64,000 nucleotides of DNA from an uncultured Clostridia bacterium (lineage in GTDB: Bacteria; Bacillota; Clostridia; Oscillospirales; Acutalibacteraceae): NCBI GenBank assembly GCA_930990065.1, contig CAKNOA010000006.1:16327-80326 (forward strand). Reading direction: 5' to 3'. This document shows, one piece after another, positions 8,079 to 15,861 of this stretch; position 1 is the first letter of the stretch; each line of letters begins with the position of its first letter. The notes under the pieces were generated by a model that did no database searches, had not been told where the DNA came from, and saw only the letters and a list, made by a program, of their open reading frames with translations. The position numbers and the translations under genes are program-made.

Positions 8079-9172
8079 TACACGTTAAACAGGAAGTGGA
8101 CAATGTCGCCGTCCTGCATCACGTACTCTTTGCCTTCGCTGCGCACCAGCCCTTTTTCTCTGGCCGCCGCCATGGTCCCGCAGGCCATCAGATCATCGAA
8201 CGAAATCACATCCGCCCGGATAAAGCCGCGTTCAAAGTCCGTATGGATCTTGCCGGCTGCCTGGGGTGCTTTGGTTCCCTTGGTGATGGTCCAGGCACGG
8301 CATTCATCCTTACCTGCCGTCAGGTAGGAAATCAGCCCCAACAGGCTGTAACAGGCGTTAATCAGCCGGTCCAGTCCGGATTCGTGCAGACCCATATCGG
8401 CGAGGAACAGTTCTTTTTCTTCCAGATCCATCCCGGCAATATCCGCTTCAATCTGGGCACAAATGGGCAGTACCGCCGCATGTTCCTTTTCGGCAATCGC
8501 CTTGACTTGCTGCAAATAGTGGTTTTGTTCCACATCGCCGGAAAAATCGTCTTCGCTCATATTCGCGGCAAACAGAATGGGTTTATTGGTCAGCAGCGAT
8601 ACCGACGACAGCCACGCCGCTTCTTCTTCCGTGCAAGATACGCTACGGGCACTCTGCCCGGCATCCAGCGCTTCTTTGACCCGCAGGTAAAAATCCAGTT
8701 CATCCTGGTATTTTTTGTCGGCTTTGAGCATTTTGCGGGTTTTATCAATACGGCGTTCCAGCACTTCCATATCCGACAGGATCAGTTCCAGGTCAATGGT
8801 TTCAATATCCCGGGCAGGGTCGATGCTGCCTTCCACGTGGATAATATCGTCATTTTCAAAGCAGCGTACCACATGGACAATGGCATCCACTTCCCGGATA
8901 TTGGCCAAAAATTTGTTGCCCAGCCCTTCGCCCTTGGAAGCACCGCGCACCAGTCCGGCAATGTCCACGAATTCGATAGTAGCGGGGGTATACTTATTCG
9001 GTTCATACATATCGCGCAGTTTATCCAGCCGCTTGTCCGGTACGGCTACCACGCCCACATTGGGTTCGATGGTGCAGAACGGGTAGTTGGCCGACTGGGC
9101 GCCGGCGTTGGTAATGGCGTTAAACAGGGTGCTCTTGCCCACATTGGGCAGACCCACGATCCCTAATTTCAT
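8078..9172 (-). CDS. ychF: Redox-regulated ribosome-associated ATPase YchF (Obg-like)
   Basis: 364 residues beginning [20 protein letters not shown]; the upstream in-frame ATG would add 24 residues that do not fit the family, so 9172 is taken as the start. G1 is GLPNVGKST (residues 7-15), G3 is [19 protein letters not shown], and the NMSE in place of NKxD explains the ATP preference known for this family. A coiled-coil insertion (about residues 130-200) and a C-terminal TGS domain ending in the conserved [12 protein letters not shown] follow. The full-length match makes the call secure. It stands alone between terminators. Confidence 0.97.
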   Translation of the reverse strand: MKLGIVGLPNVGKSTLFNAITNAGAQSANYPFCTIEPNVGVVAVPDKRLDKLRDMYEPNKYTPATIEFVDIAGLVRGASKGEGLGNKFLANIREVDAIVHVVRCFENDDIIHVEGSIDPARDIETIDLELILSDMEVLERRIDKTRKMLKADKKYQDELDFYLRVKEALDAGQSARSVSCTEEEAAWLSSVSLLTNKPILFAANMSEDDFSGDVEQNHYLQQVKAIAEKEHAAVLPICAQIEADIAGMDLEEKELFLADMGLHESGLDRLINACYSLLGLISYLTAGKDECRAWTITKGTKAPQAAGKIHTDFERGFIRADVISFDDLMACGTMAAAREKGLVRSEGKEYVMQDGDIVHFLFNV

Positions 9173-9340
9173 AGTATTGTTACGACCTTTCTCTTCTTTT
9201 GCGGACTCTCCTTTTATTATAGGGGATTTGCCGGCTTTGCGCAAGGTGTCCGCTCCGTTCCCGCGAAAAAAGCCGTCTATGGCTTCTATTTTATGCAGCT
9301 TACCTATGAGAGAAAAGGGAAGTGGCTTCTGTGCTCTTAT

Positions 9341-9405
9341 TTCCTGATTCTTATTGCTTTTCAGATACCCGTCGGGTACAATGAAACTAGTGTAGAACCC
9401 GTCCG
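9341..9405 (+). repeat. Promoter-bearing repeat, copy 1
   Basis: This segment closely resembles 10048-10112: both read TTCCTGATT, a variable base or two, TTGCTTTT, about 13 unrelated bases, GGTACAAT, AAAC, GTAGAAC and GTC. Within it TTGCTT (9354-9359) and TACAAT (9377-9382) are 17 bases apart, a plausible sigma-A promoter for the small gene at 9486. The conserved bases extend beyond the promoter hexamers on both sides. Confidence 0.6.
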
Positions 9406-9485
9406 TTTAAAAAACAACCCTGGGCTTTTTACAAAGATACAATGGTGCATTAAATCCCAAAACAGGTTGAAAGGGGGACATTTTT

Positions 9486-10001
9486 ATGAAAAAGAAGCTA
9501 TGGATCACATTCGGTGTTTTCGCCATACTACTGGCCGCGCTGCTGGGCGGTTATTCCTGGGTTTATTATTCCGCGGCCAAAGGTCTGGACTTTGGCGATG
9601 CCAACATTGCCGAACTGGTGGTCTATCAAGGGGATAAAGAAATCGCCCGGGTATCGGACCCGGACAAAATCGAAGCGTTTTCTCAGCTGTTTGCCAGCGA
9701 AACCCTGCGGGATGACCTGATGTGCGCCTCCCGGGAAGCAGTTGCAGAAGACCGCACCGCGGCCCATCTGGACGGCTGCGTTGAAGTGGTCTTAACAAAA
9801 AACTGCACACGCTTTACCGGGGACGAAAGTTGGTCCTCTCACATGCACGGGCAGGATAGCTTTGACCACATGGTACTGACCGAACAGGGGCTCTTCCTGT
9901 ACCGGGAAGAAGATGGCGCGTTATCCGGCTGCTATCCTACTTTTATGAATCAAGAGGACTTGTACCAGCGGGCGATCACGTTACTGACAGATGGCACGTA
10001 A
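9486..10001 (+). CDS. Unknown membrane-anchored protein
   Basis: 171 residues, MKKKLWITFGVFAILLAALLGGYSWVYYS, a single N-terminal membrane anchor (about residues 5-27) without a lipobox, so the rest is probably outside the cell. The outer domain is acidic and has YQGDKEIARVSDPDKIEAF and two cysteines, at about 79 and 97. I do not recognise a family. The ribosome site AAAGGGGG lies about 9 bases before the ATG. It is a lone rightward gene facing rsmI, with a repeat on either side, and runs against the direction of replication. Confidence 0.7.
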   Translation: MKKKLWITFGVFAILLAALLGGYSWVYYSAAKGLDFGDANIAELVVYQGDKEIARVSDPDKIEAFSQLFASETLRDDLMCASREAVAEDRTAAHLDGCVEVVLTKNCTRFTGDESWSSHMHGQDSFDHMVLTEQGLFLYREEDGALSGCYPTFMNQEDLYQRAITLLTDGT

Positions 10002-10047
10002 GGAACATGCATGTTTTCCATTTTAAAACGGGAGAACGCACTCTTTT

Positions 10048-10112
10048 TTCCTGATTTTTGTTGCTTTTTCCGCTCTGTATGGTACAATAAAACCGGAGTA
10101 GAACTTGTCTTT
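10048..10112 (+). repeat. Promoter-bearing repeat, copy 2
   Basis: Second copy of the element at 9341-9405. TTGCTT (10061-10066) and TACAAT (10083-10088) are 16 bases apart and point rightwards, but no rightward coding gene follows before the terminator at 10231. Confidence 0.55.
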
Positions 10113-10272
10113 TTTCGTGTGAAGAAAAGCGCAGCCCCTTGACTTTTTGGTTGTTTGAAGCCTTTTATTTTCTATAACCTTTAAGGCTGTTTTGTATGGA
10201 TTTGCAATCCCTCCTCTTCTCATAAAAGAAGGGAGCGAAAAGCTTCGGCTTTTCGCTCCCTTCTTTCTTTTT
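10095..10272 (+). ncRNA. Candidate small RNA (promoter to terminator, no gene)
   Basis: A promoter-like pair (10061-10088) faces a perfect 12-base-pair terminator hairpin (10231-10260) with a T-rich tail, and the roughly 175 bases between hold no credible coding frame on the plus strand. This arrangement is what a trans-acting small RNA looks like. The alternative is a remnant of a duplicated copy of the upstream gene. Evidence is only the layout. Confidence 0.35.
10231..10272. terminator. Strong terminator hairpin after rsmI
   Basis: GGGAGCGAAAAGC pairs with GCTTTTCGCTCCC around a TTCG-like tetraloop. The plus strand has TTCTTTCTTTTT after it; the minus strand reading out of rsmI has TTCTTTTATG, so it can work in both directions. 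Confidence 0.85.
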
Positions 10273-11110
10273 ATTCCGATGAATGCCCCAGTTGCCGGTA
10301 AATCTCATTTTTTCGGTACCCGGTCAGGGCCGCCACTTCTTTCGCAGCCGCTGCGGCCGAAAGGCCCTGCTGCATCCGTTCCTTTGCCAGGTTCACAGCT
10401 TGTTCTACACTCATTTCTTCGCCGTCCGATTTCCCGGCCGCTGCGCCTTCCACCACCAGTACAAATTCGCCCCGAGGGGGATTGTCGGCATAATATGCGA
10501 TCGCCTGCGACAGTGTGGTACGCCGCACTTCTTCGTGGATTTTCGTTAGTTCCCGCACCAGCGCAATGCGCCGGTCGCCCAGGTTCTCATACAAATCCTG
10601 TAGCGTCGTGCGCAATTTGTGGGGGGCTTCATAAAAAATCAGGGTGTGGGTATCATGCCGCAGCGACTGCAAATGGTCGCGGCGGCCCTTTTTATTGGTG
10701 GTCAAAAACCCTTCAAATGCAAACCGGCCGGTGGGCAGCCCGCTGACCGCCAGCGCCGTGACCACCGCGCTGGGGCCGGGCACCGCCAGTACCGGGATGC
10801 CCTGCTGGGCGCATTGGCTCACCAGCATTTCCCCGGGGTCGCTGATTGCCGGCATCCCGGCGTCGCTCACCAGCGCCGCATCCTCACCCTGTTGGAGCCT
10901 TTGGCAAATGATTTCGCCCCGCTCGTATTTATTGTGCTCAAAATAGCTGACCATGGGCTTTTTAATGCCAAAATGGTTCAGAAGTTTCAGGGTTACCCGG
11001 GTATCTTCGGCGGCAATAAAATCCACGCTCTGAAGGATCTCCACCGCCCGGGGCGATAAATCCCCCAAATTTCCAATGGGTGTTCCCACAATATATAACG
11101 TTCCGCTCAT
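10271..11110 (-). CDS. rsmI: 16S rRNA (cytidine-1402-2'-O)-methyltransferase RsmI
   Basis: 279 residues. It belongs to the tetrapyrrole-methylase fold: GTPIGNLGDLSPRAVEIL at the N-terminus, AAEDTRVTLKLL, the SAM-binding VSDAGMPAISDPGE and VPGPSAVVTALAVSGLP, then RIALVRELTKIHEE. RsmI methylates C1402 of 16S rRNA in the decoding centre. The start codon overlaps the stop of the trmN6-like gene by four bases (ATGA). The order trmN6-rsmI downstream of ricT matches the yabB-yabC segment of Bacillus. Confidence 0.97.
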   Translation of the reverse strand: MSGTLYIVGTPIGNLGDLSPRAVEILQSVDFIAAEDTRVTLKLLNHFGIKKPMVSYFEHNKYERGEIICQRLQQGEDAALVSDAGMPAISDPGEMLVSQCAQQGIPVLAVPGPSAVVTALAVSGLPTGRFAFEGFLTTNKKGRRDHLQSLRHDTHTLIFYEAPHKLRTTLQDLYENLGDRRIALVRELTKIHEEVRRTTLSQAIAYYADNPPRGEFVLVVEGAAAGKSDGEEMSVEQAVNLAKERMQQGLSAAAAAKEVAALTGYRKNEIYRQLGHSSE

Positions 11111-11871
11111 GCTTTCGTTTTCCTTTCGCGGTTTTGCCGGTAATCCCCGAAAATTTCCTCCAGGGCCGGCGTATCCTGCCCATTTTCCTGCAAAATCAGG
11201 GTGGGGAGCAGCCGGATTCCCGGTTTCCCGCCCCGGCGGCCCTCCAGTAAGAACAAAAACGGTTCTTTACCGTCCCGCTGCTGCACCAGCTGCAGCCGTT
11301 TGGGTTCCAGCGAAAAAGCCCGCAATATGCTGATCGCATCGGTCAGCCGGTGGGGCCGGTGGCATAAACACAGCCGGCCGCCCCAGCGCAACGCCGCTTT
11401 GGCCGTGCGGGCCACATCTTCCAGGGTGCACGTTGTTTCATGACGGGCCGTCTGATCGCTGACGGTTTCGCTCATCACCCCGGTCCCGGCCGCCTGATAC
11501 GGCGGGTTACAGGCGATAACATCCAAATCCCGCAATCCGTTTTCCTTTGGCTGCCGCAAATCCCCCTGCTGCACCGAAATCAGGGAAGAAAAACCGTTCT
11601 CCTTTACCGATGTTTCGGCCAGACGGCAGGCTTCCTCCTGCAGTTCCAGCGCCTGGATAGGGCCCTTCGCGCCCCGGGATATCCACCACAGTGGAATGGC
11701 CCCGCACCCGGTACCCAAATCCGCACAGCGTTCCCGGGGTTTAGGCATGGAAAAATGGGCCAAAAGTAGGGTATCGGTATTAAAACTGTGGCGGGGTGTT
11801 ACATATACAAACGCGTTTTTCCCCAGCGGTTCCCGCCGGGCATCTATGGGTAAAAGGGCACCAGACGACAC
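11107..11871 (-). CDS. tRNA1(Val) adenine-37 N6-methyltransferase-like protein (YabB/TrmN6)
   Basis: 254 residues, a class-I SAM methyltransferase. Motif I is CADLGTGCGAIPLWW, and the catalytic NPPY motif of N6-adenine methylases is present (VIACNPPYQAAG, about residues 134-145). It starts with GTG at 11871, with AAGGAGG 6 bases upstream; no ATG start fits as well. By position (next to rsmI and ricT) it is the YabB/TrmN6 orthologue that modifies tRNA near the anticodon. Whether Val tRNA is the substrate here is not shown by sequence. Confidence 0.88.
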   Translation of the reverse strand: MSSGALLPIDARREPLGKNAFVYVTPRHSFNTDTLLLAHFSMPKPRERCADLGTGCGAIPLWWISRGAKGPIQALELQEEACRLAETSVKENGFSSLISVQQGDLRQPKENGLRDLDVIACNPPYQAAGTGVMSETVSDQTARHETTCTLEDVARTAKAALRWGGRLCLCHRPHRLTDAISILRAFSLEPKRLQLVQQRDGKEPFLFLLEGRRGGKPGIRLLPTLILQENGQDTPALEEIFGDYRQNRERKTKA

Positions 11872-11890
11872 CTTGTTCCTCCTTTGGCAG

Positions 11891-11927
11891 AAAAAAAGAC
11901 AGAGCCAGGAAAACCCCCGACCCTGTC
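11891..11927 (-). terminator. Terminator of the ferredoxin gene
   Basis: On the minus strand GACAGGGTC pairs with GGCTCTGTC (two G-U pairs) and is followed by seven T residues. It sits about 20 bases after the ferredoxin stop and would also sit just before the trmN6-like ribosome site, so some read-through is likely. Confidence 0.65.
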
Positions 11928-11947
11928 CTTTTCAGCTTTTGTAATGA

Positions 11948-12118
11948 TTAAGCCTCGTGGGGAGCGCCAACGGGGCAAACACTGGCGCAAGCACCGCAGT
12001 CGCAGCACACATCCGCGTTGATCTCATATTTGCCATCGCCCTCGGAGATAGCACCTACGGGACAACCGGATTCACAAGCACCACACATTACGCAATCGTC
12101 AGAAATAACATATGCCAT
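11948..12118 (-). CDS. 2[4Fe-4S] ferredoxin, clostridial type
   Basis: 56 residues, MAYVISDDCVMCGACESGC at the start. Two cysteine sets are complete: C-x2-C-x2-C-x3-C-P at residues 9-20 (CVMCGACESGCP) and CCDCGACASVCP near residues 38-49. This is the small electron carrier that clostridia use with pyruvate:ferredoxin oxidoreductase and [FeFe] hydrogenase. GGAGG lies 9 bases before ATG. It sits between ricT and trmN6, where Bacillus has yabA, and has its own terminator, so it is probably expressed as a single gene. It is a likely partner for the hydrogenase encoded at 60-61.8 kb. Confidence 0.95.
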   Translation of the reverse strand: MAYVISDDCVMCGACESGCPVGAISEGDGKYEINADVCCDCGACASVCPVGAPHEA

Positions 12119-12186
12119 GGAAAAACACCTCCACTAGATTTATATTGCTATTATAGCATACTTCAAAAAAACTGCAAGAATTTTTC

Positions 12187-13056
12187 TTACGATTTCCTAT
12201 CAGATTCTGTCGAATTTGCTTCCACCTTTTTCCCCTTTGGTGCTTCGCCGCGCACCGGCCGGACTTCCTTTACCGAAAAGACCTGGGGCGTGGCATCGGG
12301 ATTTTTTTCCATTTGCACCGTTACCGTCGCACGCAACAGGTTTTGTTCCACCACCGTGCCTTTGCCGGCGGGGGTGGTCACCACGGTACCCACCCGGGGG
12401 GTCGTGCGCAGCATATCTAAATAAGAGGCCTGCTCATACTTTAAACAGCACATCAACCGGCCGCACGTACCGGAAATCTTCACGGGGTTTAACGACAAAT
12501 TCTGTTCCTTGGCCATTTTGATGGAAACTGGCTGGAATCCCCCCAAAAACGACGAGCAACAGAACGGACGTCCGCAAATACCCAGCCCGCCCAGCATTTT
12601 GGCTTCATCGCGTACCCCGATTTGCCGCAGTTCAATGCGCGTGCGGAAGACCCCCGCCAAATCTTTGACCAGTTCGCGGAAGTCCACCCGGCCATCGGCC
12701 GTAAAATAAAACAAAATTTTGCTGTTATCGAAGGTGTATTCCACATCCACCAATTTCATTTCCAACTTGTGGGCGGCAATCTTCCGGTTGCAAATGTCAA
12801 AGGCCGTTTTCTCGTGGAGTTTATTTTCCGCCACGTGCTTTTTATCCTCTTCCGTCGCCAGCCGCAACAGCTTTTTCAGCGGCTGCACAATGGATTCATC
12901 CGAAACTTCCCGGTTTTCCATAGCCACTTCGCCGCATTCAATACCGCGGGCCGTTTCCACGATCACCGCATCACCTTTTTTCAGCTCCTGGCCATCCGGG
13001 TCAAAATAATATACTTTGCCCACTTCTTTAAAGCGGACACCAATTACAACTGCCAT
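12187..13056 (-). CDS. ricT: RicT/YaaT-like PSP1 domain protein
   Basis: 289 residues, with the start taken at MAVVIGVRFKEVGKVYYF (ATG 13056, AGAGAGG upstream); an in-frame ATG 33 bases earlier is less likely. The PSP1 domain includes the cysteine sets CGRPFCC and CGRLMCCLKYE. In Bacillus RicT works with RicA and RicF and RNase Y in mRNA maturation and carries Fe-S clusters; here neither partner is in the window. The gene follows holB after 66 bases, as in Bacillus. The acidic/basic C-terminal tail after residue 270 is poorly conserved. Confidence 0.93.
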   Translation of the reverse strand: MAVVIGVRFKEVGKVYYFDPDGQELKKGDAVIVETARGIECGEVAMENREVSDESIVQPLKKLLRLATEEDKKHVAENKLHEKTAFDICNRKIAAHKLEMKLVDVEYTFDNSKILFYFTADGRVDFRELVKDLAGVFRTRIELRQIGVRDEAKMLGGLGICGRPFCCSSFLGGFQPVSIKMAKEQNLSLNPVKISGTCGRLMCCLKYEQASYLDMLRTTPRVGTVVTTPAGKGTVVEQNLLRATVTVQMEKNPDATPQVFSVKEVRPVRGEAPKGKKVEANSTESDRKS

Positions 13057-13122
13057 ACGTTTGGGTACCTCTCTCTGCGATCTATTCAAAAGCCCCTTTG
13101 TAAAAAGGGGGCTGTTTTCTGG

Positions 13123-14109
13123 TTATTGACCGGCCAGCGCACGCAGCCGCGCACAAAACCAGGTCAGCAAAAGGTTCATATTGCCGTTCTGGTCTACATT
13201 CTGTACCGTTTCTTCCAAAAAATCCGGTAATGCCATCAACTGTTTCCGGGTAAGCGACTGGGAAAGCGCTTGGGAAACCGGCGACCCCAACAGGGAAGGG
13301 GCTCCCATGCGCAGCGCACACGCATCCCGCGCCAGCCACTGCATCTGCAATATGATTTCACGGAACCGCGCTTTTTCTTTCAAAAAGGGGACCGTGGCTT
13401 CCATGAGCTCGGCTTCCCGCGGTGCCAGCATAGCTGTCAGCAGCTTTTCGGCCTGTTCCCGGGCCGATTGTCCCTGTTTTTCCGTGAGTAATTGGCTCAG
13501 TTTTCCCAAATTCCCACCACACAGGGGCAAAAGCCGCTCAACTTTTTCCACATCTTCTCCGGCGTGCTGCTCCAGCGCCGCCTGACGTAAATCATCGGGC
13601 GACAGGGGAGACAGTGTCAAAATTTGCGCACGGGACTGAATGGTACTGAGTACCGACGCGGCCGACGAGCAGGTCAGCAAAAAATGAACCCCCAATGGCG
13701 GTTCTTCCAAGATTTTTAGTAAAGCATTTTGGGCCGGGATCTGCATTTTTTCCATATGAAAAAACAGCACCACCCGTCCCGGGGCTTCGCTGGGTTTTTG
13801 GGCCGCCCAAAGCCGCAGCCGGCGCACTTCCTCAATGGAAATGCCCCCGCTTTTGGTGCTGGCCTGTGCGACCGCAATATCCGGATGGGAACCGGCCAAC
13901 GCCCTCCGGCAGGCGGGGCACACCCCGCACGGCGCTTTTTCGGGGCTGGCCGTACACACCAGGGCTCTCGCTACCAGCTTCGCCAGCACAGACTTACCAA
14001 GGCCGTCTTCCCCTTGGAGTAAAATCGCATGGGGAAGGCGGCCTGCCTGAAAGGCTGCCGAGAGCGAATCCCGGACAGCTAAATTTCCATAAAAACCGGG
14101 GAACTGCAT
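13123..14109 (-). CDS. holB: DNA polymerase III subunit delta' (HolB)
   Basis: 328 residues. AAA+ clamp-loader subunit: Walker A-like GEDGLGKS (residues 33-40), a zinc module C52...C61-x2-C64-x2-C67, the sensor segment KMQIPAQNALLKILEEPP and the SRAQ sensor-1 region (SRAQILTL). The subunit opens the sliding clamp together with delta and tau. It begins 3 bases after the darA stop, consistent with coupling. The C-terminal collar domain is complete. Confidence 0.93.
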   Translation of the reverse strand: MQFPGFYGNLAVRDSLSAAFQAGRLPHAILLQGEDGLGKSVLAKLVARALVCTASPEKAPCGVCPACRRALAGSHPDIAVAQASTKSGGISIEEVRRLRLWAAQKPSEAPGRVVLFFHMEKMQIPAQNALLKILEEPPLGVHFLLTCSSAASVLSTIQSRAQILTLSPLSPDDLRQAALEQHAGEDVEKVERLLPLCGGNLGKLSQLLTEKQGQSAREQAEKLLTAMLAPREAELMEATVPFLKEKARFREIILQMQWLARDACALRMGAPSLLGSPVSQALSQSLTRKQLMALPDFLEETVQNVDQNGNMNLLLTWFCARLRALAGQ

Positions 14110-14112
14110 GGA

Positions 14113-14439
14113 TCAAACTTTCTCGAAGCGATCCACATTCAGCACAAAGATCGTGGAACCACCCACGGTTACTTCCACCGGGAACGAAGAGTACATGCCC
14201 ACATCCATGGTCGAAGTACTGGGTACGATCTGCGTGCGGCGGCTGCTCTGTTTGCTGATAATATCGATCACATCGTCGACTTTTTCTTCCTCGACACCGC
14301 AAATAAACGTGGTGTTACCGGCCAGCAAAAAGCCGCCCGTGGTGGCCAATTTCGTTACCTGATAACCGGCCCGGGTCAGGTGACTGGAAACCGCACTGCT
14401 GTCATCATTGCTCACGATTGCCAATACTAGTTTCATCAT
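14113..14439 (-). CDS. darA: Cyclic-di-AMP receptor protein DarA/PstA (DUF970)
   Basis: 108 residues, PII-like fold. MMKLVLAIVSNDDSSAVSSHLTRAGYQVTKLATTGGFLLAGNTTF contains the T-loop base and the TTGGFL segment conserved in c-di-AMP binding PstA/DarA proteins; the C-terminal GGSTIFVLNVDRFEKV strand is typical. GGAGG is 9 bases from the first of two ATG codons. It is placed directly before holB as in Bacillus (yaaQ-holB region), although yaaR is missing. The target protein it controls is unknown in any organism I can name with certainty. Confidence 0.93.
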   Translation of the reverse strand: MMKLVLAIVSNDDSSAVSSHLTRAGYQVTKLATTGGFLLAGNTTFICGVEEEKVDDVIDIISKQSSRRTQIVPSTSTMDVGMYSSFPVEVTVGGSTIFVLNVDRFEKV

Positions 14440-14508
14440 AGTGGGTTACCTCCAGATTCGGGAAAACTAATTCGAGTTCACGGCCCCGAAATCCGTGAAG
14501 CTGTATGT

Positions 14509-15861
14509 TTATTGTAGCACTTCTATGAAAGAAAAGCCATAGGAATATAAAAATTCGGTAACTTTTTTTGTAATTCTCTCGCCGGGCATCACTACCGGCA
14601 CTCCCGGCGGACACGGGCAAGCCGCAACGGCGGCGATACGGCCCACCGCTTTTTCCAAAGGCACCCGTTCGCTTTCCTGCAAAATGGCCTGCCGCGGCGA
14701 TAGGGGGGCGGGGGGCAAGGGAGGCAATACGGCCTTTTGGCCTGTAAAGCCGGGGTCGCCATCGGGCAACAGGGAAATAGCCCGGTATAATTTTTCCAGG
14801 TCTTCTTCGGTGTTCTGGGGCGTGAGAATACACACCACCCAGCCTCCGTCGGCGTATTCCGGTTCCACCCCTTCATGACGCAGCCGCTGGGCGGCCTGTT
14901 CCCCGGTAAGCCCTGCCGGCAGGGTGCAAAAACTCAGCCGGCTTTTATCCCTTGGACCCAGGGGCAAGGGCAAATGCTTCTGATTGCACTGGTCCCACAA
15001 GGGTTCCATACGCTTTACCAGTTTTTGAAACGCAGATTTGCCTTCCCGCTGTACCCAATCGGCGGCCTGCTCCAGCGATGCCATGGTCATATAGTTTGGC
15101 GAGGTGGACCCAAACAGGGCCATGGCTTCTTTGGCCCGTTCGCTATACCGGTCCCTTTTCGCAAGGGGGGTATCGCCGATATTCAAAAAGGCGCCGCCTG
15201 TCAGCACCGGCAACGTTTTGTGGGCTGAACATGCCGTCAAATCGGCTCCCAGGGCTAGGGGATGATCGACGCCATCCATAACCCCCTGTAGTAACCCCAA
15301 ATGCGTCCCGTGGGCGTTATCCACCAAGACCGGAACCCCGTGGGCATGGGCCACCCGGCAGATCGCGCCGATATCGGAGCACACTCCAAAGTAATCGGGG
15401 CTGGTTAGATACACGGCCTTGATGTCCGGCTGCTCGGTTAAGGCCTTTTCCACCTTGTGGGGACTGATGCGTCCCGGTAAGCCGATTCCGGCGTCCTGCT
15501 CCGGGTAAAGCCAAACGGGCACAATATCGAGTAGGGCCATGGCGTTGACTGTACTGCGGTGAATCACGCGCCCCGCCAGGATTTTGCCGCCTTGGGGCAG
15601 CGCCAAGCGCAGCATCGCTTGCAGGCACAGCGTGCAACCGCCTGCCGAAAACAGGGTACGCTGGGCATGAAAGAGCCGGGCCGCCTGTTCTTCGGCCTGC
15701 AAAATCGGACCATCCGCTTCAAACAAACTGTCGGTATCCGGCAATTCCGTCAAATCCAGCCCCCACACATCAGGCATGTGGCCTTTATGGCCGGGCGTAT
15801 GGAACGGGGCCCGGTTTAGCGCCAGATGGCGGCGCAGGGCGTCGGTCAGAGGAGTGCTCAT
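14509..15861 (-). CDS. Orn/Lys/Arg decarboxylase family PLP enzyme (YaaO-like)
   Basis: 450 residues, fold-type I. PFHTPGHKGHMPDVWGLDLTELPDTDSLFEADGPI at the N-terminus is the family hallmark; the PLP lysine is K215 in CSAHKTLP, with D181 and H184 (VLVDNAHGTH) contacting the cofactor. A C-terminal decarboxylase domain ends at the stop. Proteins of this size (450-480 residues) are the short clostridial/bacillar YaaO type, likely making agmatine or cadaverine, though substrate cannot be read. Its ATG (AGAAAGGA upstream) lies 77 bases inside the end of the symporter gene. tmk, normally next, is absent. Confidence 0.93.
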   Translation of the reverse strand: MSTPLTDALRRHLALNRAPFHTPGHKGHMPDVWGLDLTELPDTDSLFEADGPILQAEEQAARLFHAQRTLFSAGGCTLCLQAMLRLALPQGGKILAGRVIHRSTVNAMALLDIVPVWLYPEQDAGIGLPGRISPHKVEKALTEQPDIKAVYLTSPDYFGVCSDIGAICRVAHAHGVPVLVDNAHGTHLGLLQGVMDGVDHPLALGADLTACSAHKTLPVLTGGAFLNIGDTPLAKRDRYSERAKEAMALFGSTSPNYMTMASLEQAADWVQREGKSAFQKLVKRMEPLWDQCNQKHLPLPLGPRDKSRLSFCTLPAGLTGEQAAQRLRHEGVEPEYADGGWVVCILTPQNTEEDLEKLYRAISLLPDGDPGFTGQKAVLPPLPPAPLSPRQAILQESERVPLEKAVGRIAAVAACPCPPGVPVVMPGERITKKVTEFLYSYGFSFIEVLQ

